From Planctomycetota bacterium (lineage in GTDB: Bacteria; Planctomycetota; Planctomycetia; Pirellulales; Pirellulaceae), in NCBI GenBank assembly GCA_029259935.1, contig JAJDEH010000348.1, positions 1 to 64,000 on the forward strand: 64,000 nt of DNA. Reading direction: 5' to 3'. The notes under the pieces are model-generated. The model made no database searches. It was not told the origin of the DNA and was given only the letters and a program-made list of their open reading frames with translations. Below, in pieces: positions 51,964-61,258 of this stretch. Position 1 is the stretch's first letter. The number at the start of each line of letters is the position of its first letter. Made by a program: the position numbers and the translations under genes.

Positions 51964-52005
51964 CGGCCTGTTTCGAGTAACGACTCGGCAGGCCGCTTTT
52001 TTTTT
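51964..52005 (+). terminator. Terminator of Cys-rich gene 3
   Basis: GCGGCCTG pairs with CAGGCCGC, extended by TTTCGAGT/ACTCGG, followed by nine T residues. Confidence 0.93.
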
Positions 52006-53027
52006 GGTTTAATCCGAGTCCCGTCAAAACAGGGCGAACATTAGCGGCGAAGGAAACCACGGCGACTCGCGTATCCCGAAAACGCCCATACATTCTCTGC
52101 ATACTTGAATACCTGTCTTGAGTACAGGTACCGCCATCGTGGGCAACGCGACCTATTTGCCGCGATTTTGGAGACTTGTTGATGTCGAGGATTCGTTGCG
52201 GATGAACCTTTCACCGCGCGCCTGTGTCTCGAAATTGAAGAAACCCACAGACACTGGAAATATTTTCGCGGTGAAACGAATCTAATCTTATACCGCGAGG
52301 GTACTGGAATAATAAGCTCGGGCGTTCGCTCGCATCGCCTGAGGCTCCGTTTCGCTTCCATCGAACTTTCCACTTCATCGGTCACAAGATGCGACCTGAC
52401 TTGTCCAAATCACAGATGGCGTCCACTTCGGTGACGGCGATTCCATCAGCGATTCCGCCGCGAGTACGCGCCGGGCTCTTTGGCAATTCAATACAAATAG
52501 GTCAAACGTGGCCAAGCGTCACGTTGCTTGAATTTTGCGCCGTGGGAGGATTTCTTTTCACCCGCGGCATCTCGTCTTGATTCGAATGGGCTCGATCGAC
52601 TTTCGTTGGCGAGCCGCTCGGCGGAGTGTCCCCGGAAGAGCTACTTACTCAGAGTTGGCTCGAAATTGATACCCGGCCGATTGGACCGCGCACGCACAGC
52701 GGCTACTCAGGTGGGAGCAGTTGAGCGCGGTGCCCGAGATCCCTAGTGACCACCATTGGATGTCTTTGGACTGGCACCTGCCACCAACTCTTTCTGTGCA
52801 ACCGATGAGGCGAGATGGTTTTCAGAATTGAACGGCCGGCACGTTGTTTTCTTTCGATCGTCTTGGCGGTGGGGCGCAGGCCCTTTGTCAAACGGCTGCC
52901 GAAAACACGCGCCGGCATTGGATTCCACCGGGAAGTGACAAGCAGGCCCGTCTGACTTGATTTGGTATCATGGGCGGACGTAACAGAATCGTGGACTATT
53001 CGCGCTGTTGCGTCCGTCTGTTTTTTT
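52006..53027. other. Intergenic region of about 1 kb
   Basis: No gene is supported on either strand; the frames are short and lack ribosome sites. A weak resemblance to the Cys-gene leader block (AATGGGCTCGATCGACTTTC, about 52585-52604) could mark a lost paralog, but this is not convincing. An ECF-like motif lies at 52979. Confidence 0.45.
52979..53004 (+). promoter_or_regulatory. ECF-like promoter motif upstream of the HEAT/VWA gene
   Basis: CGTAACAGAA, 11 bases, TTCGCG: the CG core falls at the same spacing as in the motifs at 1513, 26798, 27967 and 29400. It is about 185 bases before the start codon. Confidence 0.35.
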
Positions 53028-53184
53028 AAGCGATTAGCTATTAGCGGTTAGCTATTAGCGGTTAGCTTTTAGACCTTTTGCCGCCCGTTGCCTATTGGCG
53101 GATCAATACTGCTAATTCACACTGGCAGAGCCAGTGGCACGCGGCTAATCGCTAACTGCTAAAAGCTAATCGCTAACCGCTAAC
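53028..53184. repeat. Heptamer-type direct repeats facing inverted copies
   Basis: AGCGATTAGCTATTAGCGG and GTTAGCTATTAGCGG repeats (53028-53072) face inverted copies CTAATCGCTAACTGC and CTAATCGCTAACCGCTAAC (53142-53184). The right arm ends four bases before the start codon, where a ribosome site would normally lie. Confidence 0.75.
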
Positions 53185-53187
53185 ACC

Positions 53188-56100
53188 ATGAATGACTTGA
53201 AACTTTGGCGAATGCTGGGCGATGAGTCGCTTTCCGTCGACGTTGCCTTGCTTGAACAGCTTGCCGAATTGCCGCTGCGCCAACGGTTTCCGTTTTTTGG
53301 CCGTCTGTCGCGAGTTTTCAAAAGCGAAAACTCACAACTTCGTCAGGCTGGTTATCGAACACTGCGAGGCGCGCATGGCCTGAACGCCTTTCGCTGGTTG
53401 GTGGCCGGATTGTCCGATGACGATCCGGCGGTTCGCCGCTCCGCCGTCGAAGCTCTGCGAGTTTCCGCGGCCAAAGCGCCCAGCCGCTGGGCCCACGCGT
53501 TGTTTCACCATCACCAGGACGTCCGTCAGACGGCGGTTGCCGGTGATTCCGTGCCTGGCGCGCAGTGGCTGAATCTGTTCTTGCTCGCCGATCCGGGCTG
53601 TGCCGACCAAGTTCTTCAGTCGTTGGCGACGGCAAAGATTCCTCTTCGAGCGTTTCCGGCCATCCTGGAGTTTTCCAAGCAGGGAAAGTTGTCGAACCCC
53701 GCGGCCCGGCGAATCATTGCGGATCTGCCCATCGAAGATCTGAACGATTGGCTGGCGACAACACCGCTGCGAACCGACGCTGAAGTAGAGATGCTGCTCA
53801 GCATGGCCGCGGACAACACGCTGACGAGTGCTTCCACCGAGTCGGTCGATTTACTGGATCAACTTTGCGATTTGTTTTGGGAACCGGAAGCAGGAAAGGA
53901 AGTTGATCCCGCCACCGGTTTTTGCCCGCTGAACGCGTTTTTTGAACAATTGTCCGAAGCGCTGATCACCAATCGTGTTACGGATTACAAACGCATCACG
54001 GCCGCTCTGTTGATTGCGGCACTACGCCAAGAGCGATGGGTCGATCAGGCGGCGGAAGTTTGCACCTTGCACTGGCCTTATTTTCTAAGTTTCGAATGTG
54101 TTCCCCGCGGCGTTCGTTACCGTTCCATCCGTGCGTTGTATGCCGCCGGGAAACGGTGCACTCCCCTGCCGGAAACAACCCTCAGGCCGCTGCTGGATGA
54201 CGAGTTGTTTCGCCGGCCTTCAGGCAGCCTCGACCTGTGGGCCATCGGCGGATTGCTTCATCGTTGCGAAAACAATCCGATCGCCCTGTTGCTTCGTTGG
54301 TTTCGTTTGAATCCGGTCGTGTCGGCGTTTCTGGAAGACCCCGAGCATTCCGCGCCGCTCTTCAGTTTGCCCGATAATTCCGAAAATGGCCGTCAGTATC
54401 TGATTGAACAGATCAGTAAGAAGCGAAAAAAGCATTACGGCCTCTATGTGGCGCTGCTCGTTCATGCGGTGAACGCGGATGGCCTGCAATTACTCGACCC
54501 TCTGTCCGCGCCGCAAGCCGTGGAAGTGTTCGCGGGTTTGCTTCAACTGGCACGCCGGCCCGAGATGTCCCTCGGCCAAAATAAGAGCCGCATTGCGGGC
54601 CGAATACTGGCGACGAAGATGGTTCAAGCGGACGATCCTCAATTCGCCAAGTCGTTCCTCGAACTGTGGATGGATGTAGACGATCCACGGCAAATGCACC
54701 TCGGTTTAGAAATGCTCACCGTCATTGCGCGAGAATCGACCGGGTTGCAGTTTGTCGAATGGGGCGAGCAGCTTTCTCGCGAACGATTGCGCAACTTGTT
54801 GCACGCGATCGTATGGTGCCCAGGATTTCCCTATGGCACCGAAATGCAGTTGGCTCGGACGCTGGCAGATCATTCGAATAGCGAGATTCGCGAATGGGCG
54901 AACAGCCGAATCCCCGAAACAGCGGATATTCCCGCGAAGGAGTTGAAACTAAGCGCGGTGGAACATGTGGCTTCGCTGTCGACGGCAACGATGGAAAAAA
55001 TCGCGACCTGCGCCGAGGCAGATCTTTCGTCAGCGCTGTGGTCCTGTTTGGCATCTCCGCATCGCGGGCTTTGCCCGGCATTGTCGCGGCGCGACGAGCC
55101 AACCGCACCTAGCCTTTCGGCTTGTATTTCCCTGCTTGCTTGCCACGACCCAATGGAAGACTTGGCCGATCAGTTTGTTCGCTTTGGCAGTGAGGACCCT
55201 TCGTTTCTCGAAATGCTGGATGAACGCGCGGTTGCGGCTTGGGAACCTGAGTTGAACCTGCCGTTGGCCGGGCATTCCTGGCTGCATCGCTGGGACCGCC
55301 ATTGCGATGCGATCGCTTGCGAGCTGGTGGGGCGGGACGAAAACATGCTGGCAACGCTGCAACTGGCCGATGCGCTCAGCTCGTCGATTTTGCAGCGACA
55401 AATCTGGAGAGCGGTCAGCCGCGTCGTGGCCCGCTGGCGATGGCGGGAGCGGGAGCAATTGAGGCGGTCATTTCCGGAGTCACTGGGCGACTATCTGGTC
55501 GATTCGCTTTCCGGTGCCCAGGGCGATTTGGCCGCCCAGATACTCATGAAAGTCTTCGATGCACGGGTCGCTCCAGAAACGCTGGCCCGTTTGCAACCGG
55601 AGGTTATTGTTCGGCTGCCGGCCTTCGCTCCGGAAACGCGTGCTGTATTGCAACCCTGGGTCGACTCGCGCGGCCTATCAGGCGAAGCGGTCGTGCCGCG
55701 TGCCGCAAAACAGCCTCTCGATCCCGCCACCCGGGAAAGGATTGCCCAATGCAACGACCTGGACCAGCTAGAAGATTGGTGCTTGGACGACGATCCCGGC
55801 ATCGTCGACGAGGCGGCATTGCGATTGGTCGAGCTTAGCGACGACGGCGCGATGCGGCTTGTCAAGCTGCTTCAACGGTCGCCGTTGCCGCCTTCCTTCA
55901 ACACCATCGCGGGAACCGTTTCGCTGTGGCCAGATGCCGGGGCGTTGGATGCCGTTCGCCGGCTCGCGCGAGCTGAAGATTCACGGGCGGAGCTCAAGTT
56001 TCTGCTGGGTTGTGAATTCATGGCTCGCGGTGAAAGTGAGTGGTTGGACGACGTTCTTCGGATCGCCGCCAGCGAGTCCAACCTCCAATGGTTTCGCGAC

Positions 56101-58287
56101 ACCGATTGGCTACGGCTGGTCAATTTGGGAGTCGATGAAGAACAAATGGCCCAGCGGTTGGCTCCGTCTTCGCAGTCGCACGCCTACACGCGCGCCGTGC
56201 ATTTTCTGTTGGAAATGAAGGAGGTCGATTCCAAGCATCTGGCCGCGATGAACGCCTTCTTGGAATGCGGCACCGAGCGAGGCGCTCAGTTGCGCGTCTC
56301 GGCGGCCCGGTGGCTCAAATCACACGACGACATCGGCGGCTATCCGTTGATGCTGGAGAGTTTTGCTCGCGAACAACTGGCCGAGGACCTTGGATTACTC
56401 CAGCATGCGCCGGCCGAGCTGGTCGATGCGGCCACGACCAGTTGCCTGGCCGCCGGAGCGCTCATCGCGAATGAGAGCCTGCTGTTGGACTTGGTCGAAG
56501 TCGTGGATGTGGATCCCCTGGCTCGCGACGCGGCTTACGAACGCGTACTCGCCGAGGGCGAGTTGCTGAAGGCCCGTGAAAAGGCCGTCGATCGGCTGAA
56601 GCGAAGCCGGTCTCCTTCCGGAAAACTGCGGCGCGTGGCACAACGCTTTGCCCTCGGCGTACGCATTGGCCGTGAACTGACGGGACGATTGTTCGCCGTC
56701 GACATGATCGGCGGTGAGGATCTGGGCTATACACGGCTGGAACAGAATCGGATTTTCATTAGCCCTCTGCCGATCTTGCGTCGCGAACAGCACGGCGAAG
56801 AAGTCGTTGACGCGCTGATTCTGCATGAATTGGGCCATCATATGTATCACCGGGGCGAACATGAACAAGAGGTGTGGAAAACCGCCGAGAACGAGTCGTT
56901 GTTCAAATTATTGAACCTGGTATCCGATGAACACTTGGAACGAAATCTGCGAGCCAAGGATCGCGGCTTTGGTAACAAGCTGAAGCGGTTGGCGGCGTAC
57001 GCTTTTCAGCGGTCACACAACGAGGTATCCGTCGAGCAATTGCTGGGCGGCCTGCAAGCGCGAGCGTTTGAAGTGCTGACCCGATCGAAGCTGCGCGTGG
57101 CCCGGGACAAGGCGAGCGTGGCCATCGATAACGGGCAATTGCTGTTCGAAATGGAACGTGCCGGAATGAGCTTTCCGCGCTTCTTCCGGGCGCTGCGGAT
57201 GGGATTGGGAAACCGTCACGACGATCCCAAGGTCGACGAGGCGCTGGCGCTGTTCAAAATGAAGTTTCGGAAGAGTTCGATGGATCGGCTGTTAGACATT
57301 GCTCGTGAACTGCGCCGGATCTTCGGCGATGAAACTTGCTTACTTGACTCCTTCGGCCAAGACGCCGTTCTGGGAGGCGACGCGGGCGATTTGCTGGTAC
57401 ATGGCGAGGGAGCCACGAACGAAGATCTGCAAGAGGAGATTCGTCGCATTTCGGATGCCAGCGAGTTACCTCGCGGCGAGGGTTCCGGCGGGGGTGGTCC
57501 GCGAACCTTGAATGTCATTCCCAATGAGGATTTTCAAACCATTTCCACGGTGCTTCCCGTCGAGTTTGACCGCGAACAACATGCGGTTTATGCGCGGCAG
57601 GTCGCCCGGCATGCACGCCGCATGCGACACTATTTGCAACAGCTTGGAATTGCGTTGGTGCCGCAGCGGCGGCGGACCAGCGGCAAACGGCTCGACCGAA
57701 CTCGCATTCGCGACCTAGTGCTACGCGGCGATCCGCGGATGCTTATCGCCCGTCAGGCGCGGTTTCACACCGACCTGTTTCTGGGCGTCCTCATTGATTG
57801 CTCCAGTTCGATGACCTACGGCGACAACATCGAGCGGGCCAAGTTGTTCGGCGTGATGCTGGCGGAAGCCGCCAAAAACTACGCGGGCATCGATCTGCGG
57901 CTGTTTGGCTTCACGGACTCGGTGATCTACGACGCCGGCGACGCCAACCGGCCGGCCGTTCATGCGTTGGTGGCTTCCGGCGGAAACAACGACGCGGCCG
58001 CCTTGTGGCATGCCGCTCAACTGGCCCGCGCTTCCCAGCGGAGCGCGAAGTTGTTGGTCATGATCAGCGACGGACTCCCAACCGAATGCTCCGTTGACGC
58101 GCTTCGCGCGCTGGTGACACGGATTACCAACCGCATGAACATCTGCTGCGCTCAAGTCGCCGTTCAACCGTTGGAAGAGGTTTGCTTCCCGCACTATGTG
58201 GAACTGCAAGACAAAAATGCCGACGTAGGCGTGCGTCGCTTTGGCGAGATTATTGCCCGTCTGGTGCAAGCCGCGATGTCGGGCTAG
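53188..58287 (+). CDS. Giant protein: HEAT-like repeats, HExxH metalloprotease-like motif and C-terminal VWA domain
   Basis: 1699 residues with no signal peptide. Residues 1 to about 1100 are helical, HEAT/armadillo-like (for example FRWLVAGLSDDDPAVRRSAV and LRQAGYRTLRGAHGL). At 1213-1217 the segment LHELGHHMYHRGEHE contains HELGH, a zincin HExxH motif. At the C-terminus a VWA domain has the MIDAS motif DCSSSM beginning at Asp1537 (LIDCSSSMTYG) and later MISDGLPTE. A Gly-rich stretch (GEGSGGGG) and RHARRMRHYLQQ precede the VWA domain. The next gene is a MoxR-type AAA+ ATPase, the usual partner of VWA proteins, as in CobS/CobT and MoxR systems. The pair probably remodels or cleaves a protein target. 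Confidence 0.88.
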   Translation: MNDLKLWRMLGDESLSVDVALLEQLAELPLRQRFPFFGRLSRVFKSENSQLRQAGYRTLRGAHGLNAFRWLVAGLSDDDPAVRRSAVEALRVSAAKAPSRWAHALFHHHQDVRQTAVAGDSVPGAQWLNLFLLADPGCADQVLQSLATAKIPLRAFPAILEFSKQGKLSNPAARRIIADLPIEDLNDWLATTPLRTDAEVEMLLSMAADNTLTSASTESVDLLDQLCDLFWEPEAGKEVDPATGFCPLNAFFEQLSEALITNRVTDYKRITAALLIAALRQERWVDQAAEVCTLHWPYFLSFECVPRGVRYRSIRALYAAGKRCTPLPETTLRPLLDDELFRRPSGSLDLWAIGGLLHRCENNPIALLLRWFRLNPVVSAFLEDPEHSAPLFSLPDNSENGRQYLIEQISKKRKKHYGLYVALLVHAVNADGLQLLDPLSAPQAVEVFAGLLQLARRPEMSLGQNKSRIAGRILATKMVQADDPQFAKSFLELWMDVDDPRQMHLGLEMLTVIARESTGLQFVEWGEQLSRERLRNLLHAIVWCPGFPYGTEMQLARTLADHSNSEIREWANSRIPETADIPAKELKLSAVEHVASLSTATMEKIATCAEADLSSALWSCLASPHRGLCPALSRRDEPTAPSLSACISLLACHDPMEDLADQFVRFGSEDPSFLEMLDERAVAAWEPELNLPLAGHSWLHRWDRHCDAIACELVGRDENMLATLQLADALSSSILQRQIWRAVSRVVARWRWREREQLRRSFPESLGDYLVDSLSGAQGDLAAQILMKVFDARVAPETLARLQPEVIVRLPAFAPETRAVLQPWVDSRGLSGEAVVPRAAKQPLDPATRERIAQCNDLDQLEDWCLDDDPGIVDEAALRLVELSDDGAMRLVKLLQRSPLPPSFNTIAGTVSLWPDAGALDAVRRLARAEDSRAELKFLLGCEFMARGESEWLDDVLRIAASESNLQWFRDTDWLRLVNLGVDEEQMAQRLAPSSQSHAYTRAVHFLLEMKEVDSKHLAAMNAFLECGTERGAQLRVSAARWLKSHDDIGGYPLMLESFAREQLAEDLGLLQHAPAELVDAATTSCLAAGALIANESLLLDLVEVVDVDPLARDAAYERVLAEGELLKAREKAVDRLKRSRSPSGKLRRVAQRFALGVRIGRELTGRLFAVDMIGGEDLGYTRLEQNRIFISPLPILRREQHGEEVVDALILHELGHHMYHRGEHEQEVWKTAENESLFKLLNLVSDEHLERNLRAKDRGFGNKLKRLAAYAFQRSHNEVSVEQLLGGLQARAFEVLTRSKLRVARDKASVAIDNGQLLFEMERAGMSFPRFFRALRMGLGNRHDDPKVDEALALFKMKFRKSSMDRLLDIARELRRIFGDETCLLDSFGQDAVLGGDAGDLLVHGEGATNEDLQEEIRRISDASELPRGEGSGGGGPRTLNVIPNEDFQTISTVLPVEFDREQHAVYARQVARHARRMRHYLQQLGIALVPQRRRTSGKRLDRTRIRDLVLRGDPRMLIARQARFHTDLFLGVLIDCSSSMTYGDNIERAKLFGVMLAEAAKNYAGIDLRLFGFTDSVIYDAGDANRPAVHALVASGGNNDAAALWHAAQLARASQRSAKLLVMISDGLPTECSVDALRALVTRITNRMNICCAQVAVQPLEEVCFPHYVELQDKNADVGVRRFGEIIARLVQAAMSG

Positions 58288-58304
58288 GATCGTGCCAACT
58301 GAGA

Positions 58305-58356
58305 GTCGTGGTTCGCTCCGCGAACCTTACGCCATGATCGTGGAGCGATCAGCGAC
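58305..58356 (+). repeat. Post-stop palindromic repeat, family A, copy 4
   Basis: GTCGTGGTTCGCTCCGCGAA near the start and GAGCGATCAGCGAC at the end, 18 bases after the stop codon. Same family as 1255, 3399 and 7069. It separates the VWA and MoxR genes. Confidence 0.65.
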
Positions 58357-58377
58357 ATTCCGGACAAGGAATAACAC

Positions 58378-59508
58378 ATGCCCGGCAAGTGGAAGATTGA
58401 AGACATCAAGATTGGCACCACGATGGAATCCACGTTTTGGGCCAATCCGGTCGCGGAGTCGGAGTTTCGTTTCCGCGCCACGCATCTCGACGGCAAGCGA
58501 GCGCCGAAAGTTGTCCTCAGCGACGACCCGCGCATTCGGCCGGGCATCCCTTGTCTGGTGCAAATCAAGAGCGTCGTCAAACCGAAGCGGACCGATCGCG
58601 GTGCGATCGAAGTGCAGTTCGTGCGGCTGTTGGATTTCAAAATCGAAGGGGTCTATCTAGATCCGGTGGTTTCGCGAAAGCTGCAGATACTGTTGGAAAG
58701 CGGTTTGAATATCTTGCTCGACGGACCGCAGGGTTGCGGCAAGACGGTACTCGCCCGCTCGATCGCGCAGTCGCTGGGAATGGAGTTTGTTTTCTTCAAC
58801 TGTGGCGCCGTGGTGGAAGCGACTGATTTTTTGGCGACGATTCAAGTTCGCGCCTCGGAATCGGGACAGCCCGTGACCGACTTCATCAAGACCGAAATGC
58901 TGGAGGCATTGGAAGAAGCGGGGCAGCACGCCGAACGCCGGTATCTGGTCTTTCTAGACGAATTTAATCGCTGCCAGGAACCGGCCCGCAATGCCCTCAT
59001 GCCCGCGCTCGATTCCACGCGCCGCCTGTTTCATCCCATCGAAAATCGTTTTCTGGAAATCAGCGACAACGTGCAGTTCATCGCGGCCGTGAATCGAGGT
59101 AACGAATTTTCCGGAACATTCGGCATCGACGCCGCCCAACTCGACCGTTTCGCGCCGCTGCAAATGGACTACCTACCGCCGGAGGAAGAAGTCAAATTGC
59201 TGCTGTCACGCCACCCCGAACTGAGCAAGAACTTGGTGAAAAAGCTTGTGGAGATTGCCGACCGAATTCGCAAAGCTCCCGAACTCGGAGCGGGTCTCTC
59301 GGTGCGAGCCACGGAAGAAGCCTGCGTCTATCTCAAGCACCCACTCATGGAGAAAGAGCAGCATCGCCTGCTGGACGAGGTTCTCAAGTCGTCATTTTGC
59401 GGTCGTTTCTCCGGTCGCTGGGATGATGTTTCGTCCGACGCGGGAGCCACCTGGGCAGTCATCCAGACCGTAAAACGCGAACAGATAAGGAAGGAAGCCA
59501 GCGGTTGA
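58378..59508 (+). CDS. MoxR/CobS-type AAA+ ATPase
   Basis: 376 residues. An N-terminal beta-rich segment (about 1-90) precedes the AAA+ core. Walker A is GPQGCGKT at residues 116-123. Walker B is LVFLDEF with Asp194 and Glu195, followed by NRCQEPARNALMPALDS, and sensor 1 is VQFIAAVNRG. An arginine-finger region follows. MoxR-type ATPases work with VWA-domain proteins to insert metals or remodel complexes. The gene starts 90 bases after the 1699-residue VWA protein gene on the same strand, with a palindromic repeat between, so joint function is very likely. The substrate is unknown. Confidence 0.9.
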   Translation: MPGKWKIEDIKIGTTMESTFWANPVAESEFRFRATHLDGKRAPKVVLSDDPRIRPGIPCLVQIKSVVKPKRTDRGAIEVQFVRLLDFKIEGVYLDPVVSRKLQILLESGLNILLDGPQGCGKTVLARSIAQSLGMEFVFFNCGAVVEATDFLATIQVRASESGQPVTDFIKTEMLEALEEAGQHAERRYLVFLDEFNRCQEPARNALMPALDSTRRLFHPIENRFLEISDNVQFIAAVNRGNEFSGTFGIDAAQLDRFAPLQMDYLPPEEEVKLLLSRHPELSKNLVKKLVEIADRIRKAPELGAGLSVRATEEACVYLKHPLMEKEQHRLLDEVLKSSFCGRFSGRWDDVSSDAGATWAVIQTVKREQIRKEASG

Positions 59509-59526
59509 GGCGTGCCAGCGTGCGAA

Positions 59527-59550
59527 TGGGGCTCGCTTCGCTCGACCCCA
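59527..59550. repeat. Short palindromic repeat after the MoxR gene
   Basis: TGGGGCTCGCTTCGCTCGAC closes with CCCCA (TGGGG/CCCCA plus TCG/CGA arms), 18 bases after the stop. It may be another interspersed repeat type. Confidence 0.45.
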
Positions 59551-59580
59551 GCCACCCCCGACTCCAGCTACCCGCTCAAC

Positions 59581-61200
59581 TCACTTGAACGAGCGCAACT
59601 TCGTTTCAAATCGGATTCGTTTTTGATTTTCGAAACGGTAGTTGGTGATCTTCCACTGCTCTTCGGCAACGGCCACGGTGAAGATGGCGGAGTATTCGTT
59701 CACGCGGCTGTGGATGTGTCCCCAGTGCTCCACGGTGCCGGTTACCTGCCAGCGACAGCGGAATTGGAATTCGCCGCGCCGCGAACTGAGCAGCTTGCCG
59801 TCGACCAATTTGACTTCGCGCACGCGTGACTTCGCGCCGCCTTGCTCGGCCATTAACAACGATCGCTTGAATTGCAAATAGAGTTGCCGCAGCAAATCGC
59901 CATGGGCACTGTGGGCCAGCGCGTCGTAGATGTCGCTGTCGTCGTGATAATCGAATGCCCGATAGACATTCTTCACCAACGCCAGGCAAATCGAGCGGGC
60001 GCGGGTGTCGTCCAACTTGGCCGACTGTAAAGCGGTCTTCACGGGGTCGATCGTCGCGAGTTTTCGACCGGCTTCCTTGCCCGTCCACAAAAAGGTTTGC
60101 GAATCGGTAATGAAGACGTGATCGTCGGGCGGGCCGTCGTAGGCCAGCACTTTGGAACGAAGCGACGGTGTCAGATCGCTGTACATGTCCCATTGCATTT
60201 GCACTTGTTGCGGCGGCCCTTTCGTGCTGAAGGAGAGGATCACGCCGAGCCGAGCCTGGTGAACGCCCATGCGACGCGGTTTGGCGTTGCGAGCAAAGTC
60301 GTTGATGTCGAGTCCAAAAAAGTTGAGCCGCTGGAGGGTTGGTTTCACCGAGATGCCGTCGATCCGCAGTGGGTTCCGCCCGGCAAAGAATTTTTCGATC
60401 TGCTTGCGGGCCGCTTGCTGCTCGGCGACGTCCAAAAAGTCGGGGTCTTTTCGCGGGATCTTGACCCACGACTCGAGCGTCAACAGCGGGATCAAGATCT
60501 CGTGACGCACCTCGTAGTCGTTGATGTAGATAAACGAATAAACGCCGCTGTAGCTGGAAATGCCAAGGCGATTGCGAAACATTTCGACTTTTTTCGCCTT
60601 CAATTCCCGCCACGATTGTTTCGCCTTCGGCGGGTTTTCCCAGTCGATTCGCAAGCTGAACGGGCGATTGGCCAGCAGTTGTTGGGACGAATGCAGCAGC
60701 ATGCCGTTTTGCAATACCATGCAATCCATCTGCGCCGGCAACACTGAATTTCGGCCGCCAAAGTTCTGCGACAGCGTGAGATACTCAAGCCGTTGTTTGA
60801 GCGCGTACTCGAATCTATAAGACAAAGCACGCTTCATCAGATCCGACTGCAGCACACCCTCTTCGGGGATTTCGCTGGCGTCGTAACTGATGACTCGGCC
60901 CGTCAGCGGATTTCCGTCGACGTCGCGGACGGTGAACCACTTCAGCAGCAGGTGCTGATGTTTCTCGGCGGCTTGCTTGAGCGCGACCGCGTCATAACGC
61001 AGTTCCTTGTCGGCGGCGAGGCTGTGATAAAGCACCAAGTCTTCCGGCAAGATCTGGATTTCCACGGTGATTCGATCGGGCCGCACGTCGACGAGCGCCG
61101 CGCTTAAAGAAATCGGATGGGCGTAGAGGGTCGAACCAAGGAACAACCATGCGGTGAGGGCGAGGCTGGCCCCGAATCGCATTGTGTGGATAGGAATCAT
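59581..61200 (-). CDS. Secreted protein of unknown function
   Basis: 539 residues; ATGs at 61200 and 61182 are both possible, and neither has a strong ribosome site. A signal peptide (MRFGASLALTAWLFLGSTLY) is followed by a mostly beta-rich chain, for example SAALVDVRPDRITVEIQILP, LRYDAVALKQAAEKHQHLLL and SFIYINDYEVRHEILIPLLT. The C-terminal part (FQFRCRWQVTGTVEHWGHIH, then SAIFTVAVAEEQWKITNYRF) looks like a small alpha+beta domain. I do not recognise the family. It is on the opposite strand to, and convergent with, the MoxR gene, and lies 58 bases downstream of the MBL gene on the same strand. Confidence 0.75.
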   Translation of the reverse strand: MIPIHTMRFGASLALTAWLFLGSTLYAHPISLSAALVDVRPDRITVEIQILPEDLVLYHSLAADKELRYDAVALKQAAEKHQHLLLKWFTVRDVDGNPLTGRVISYDASEIPEEGVLQSDLMKRALSYRFEYALKQRLEYLTLSQNFGGRNSVLPAQMDCMVLQNGMLLHSSQQLLANRPFSLRIDWENPPKAKQSWRELKAKKVEMFRNRLGISSYSGVYSFIYINDYEVRHEILIPLLTLESWVKIPRKDPDFLDVAEQQAARKQIEKFFAGRNPLRIDGISVKPTLQRLNFFGLDINDFARNAKPRRMGVHQARLGVILSFSTKGPPQQVQMQWDMYSDLTPSLRSKVLAYDGPPDDHVFITDSQTFLWTGKEAGRKLATIDPVKTALQSAKLDDTRARSICLALVKNVYRAFDYHDDSDIYDALAHSAHGDLLRQLYLQFKRSLLMAEQGGAKSRVREVKLVDGKLLSSRRGEFQFRCRWQVTGTVEHWGHIHSRVNEYSAIFTVAVAEEQWKITNYRFENQKRIRFETKLRSFK

Positions 61201-61258
61201 GGTCTTGTGCTTGACGAAGAGAAGATACGTTTCTTTCGGAGAGCGAAATACGACATGG

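Noticed and set aside
52389..52938. Short frames in the gap after the Cys-rich array
   Set aside because: All are under 75 codons with no ribosome site, signal peptide or motif.
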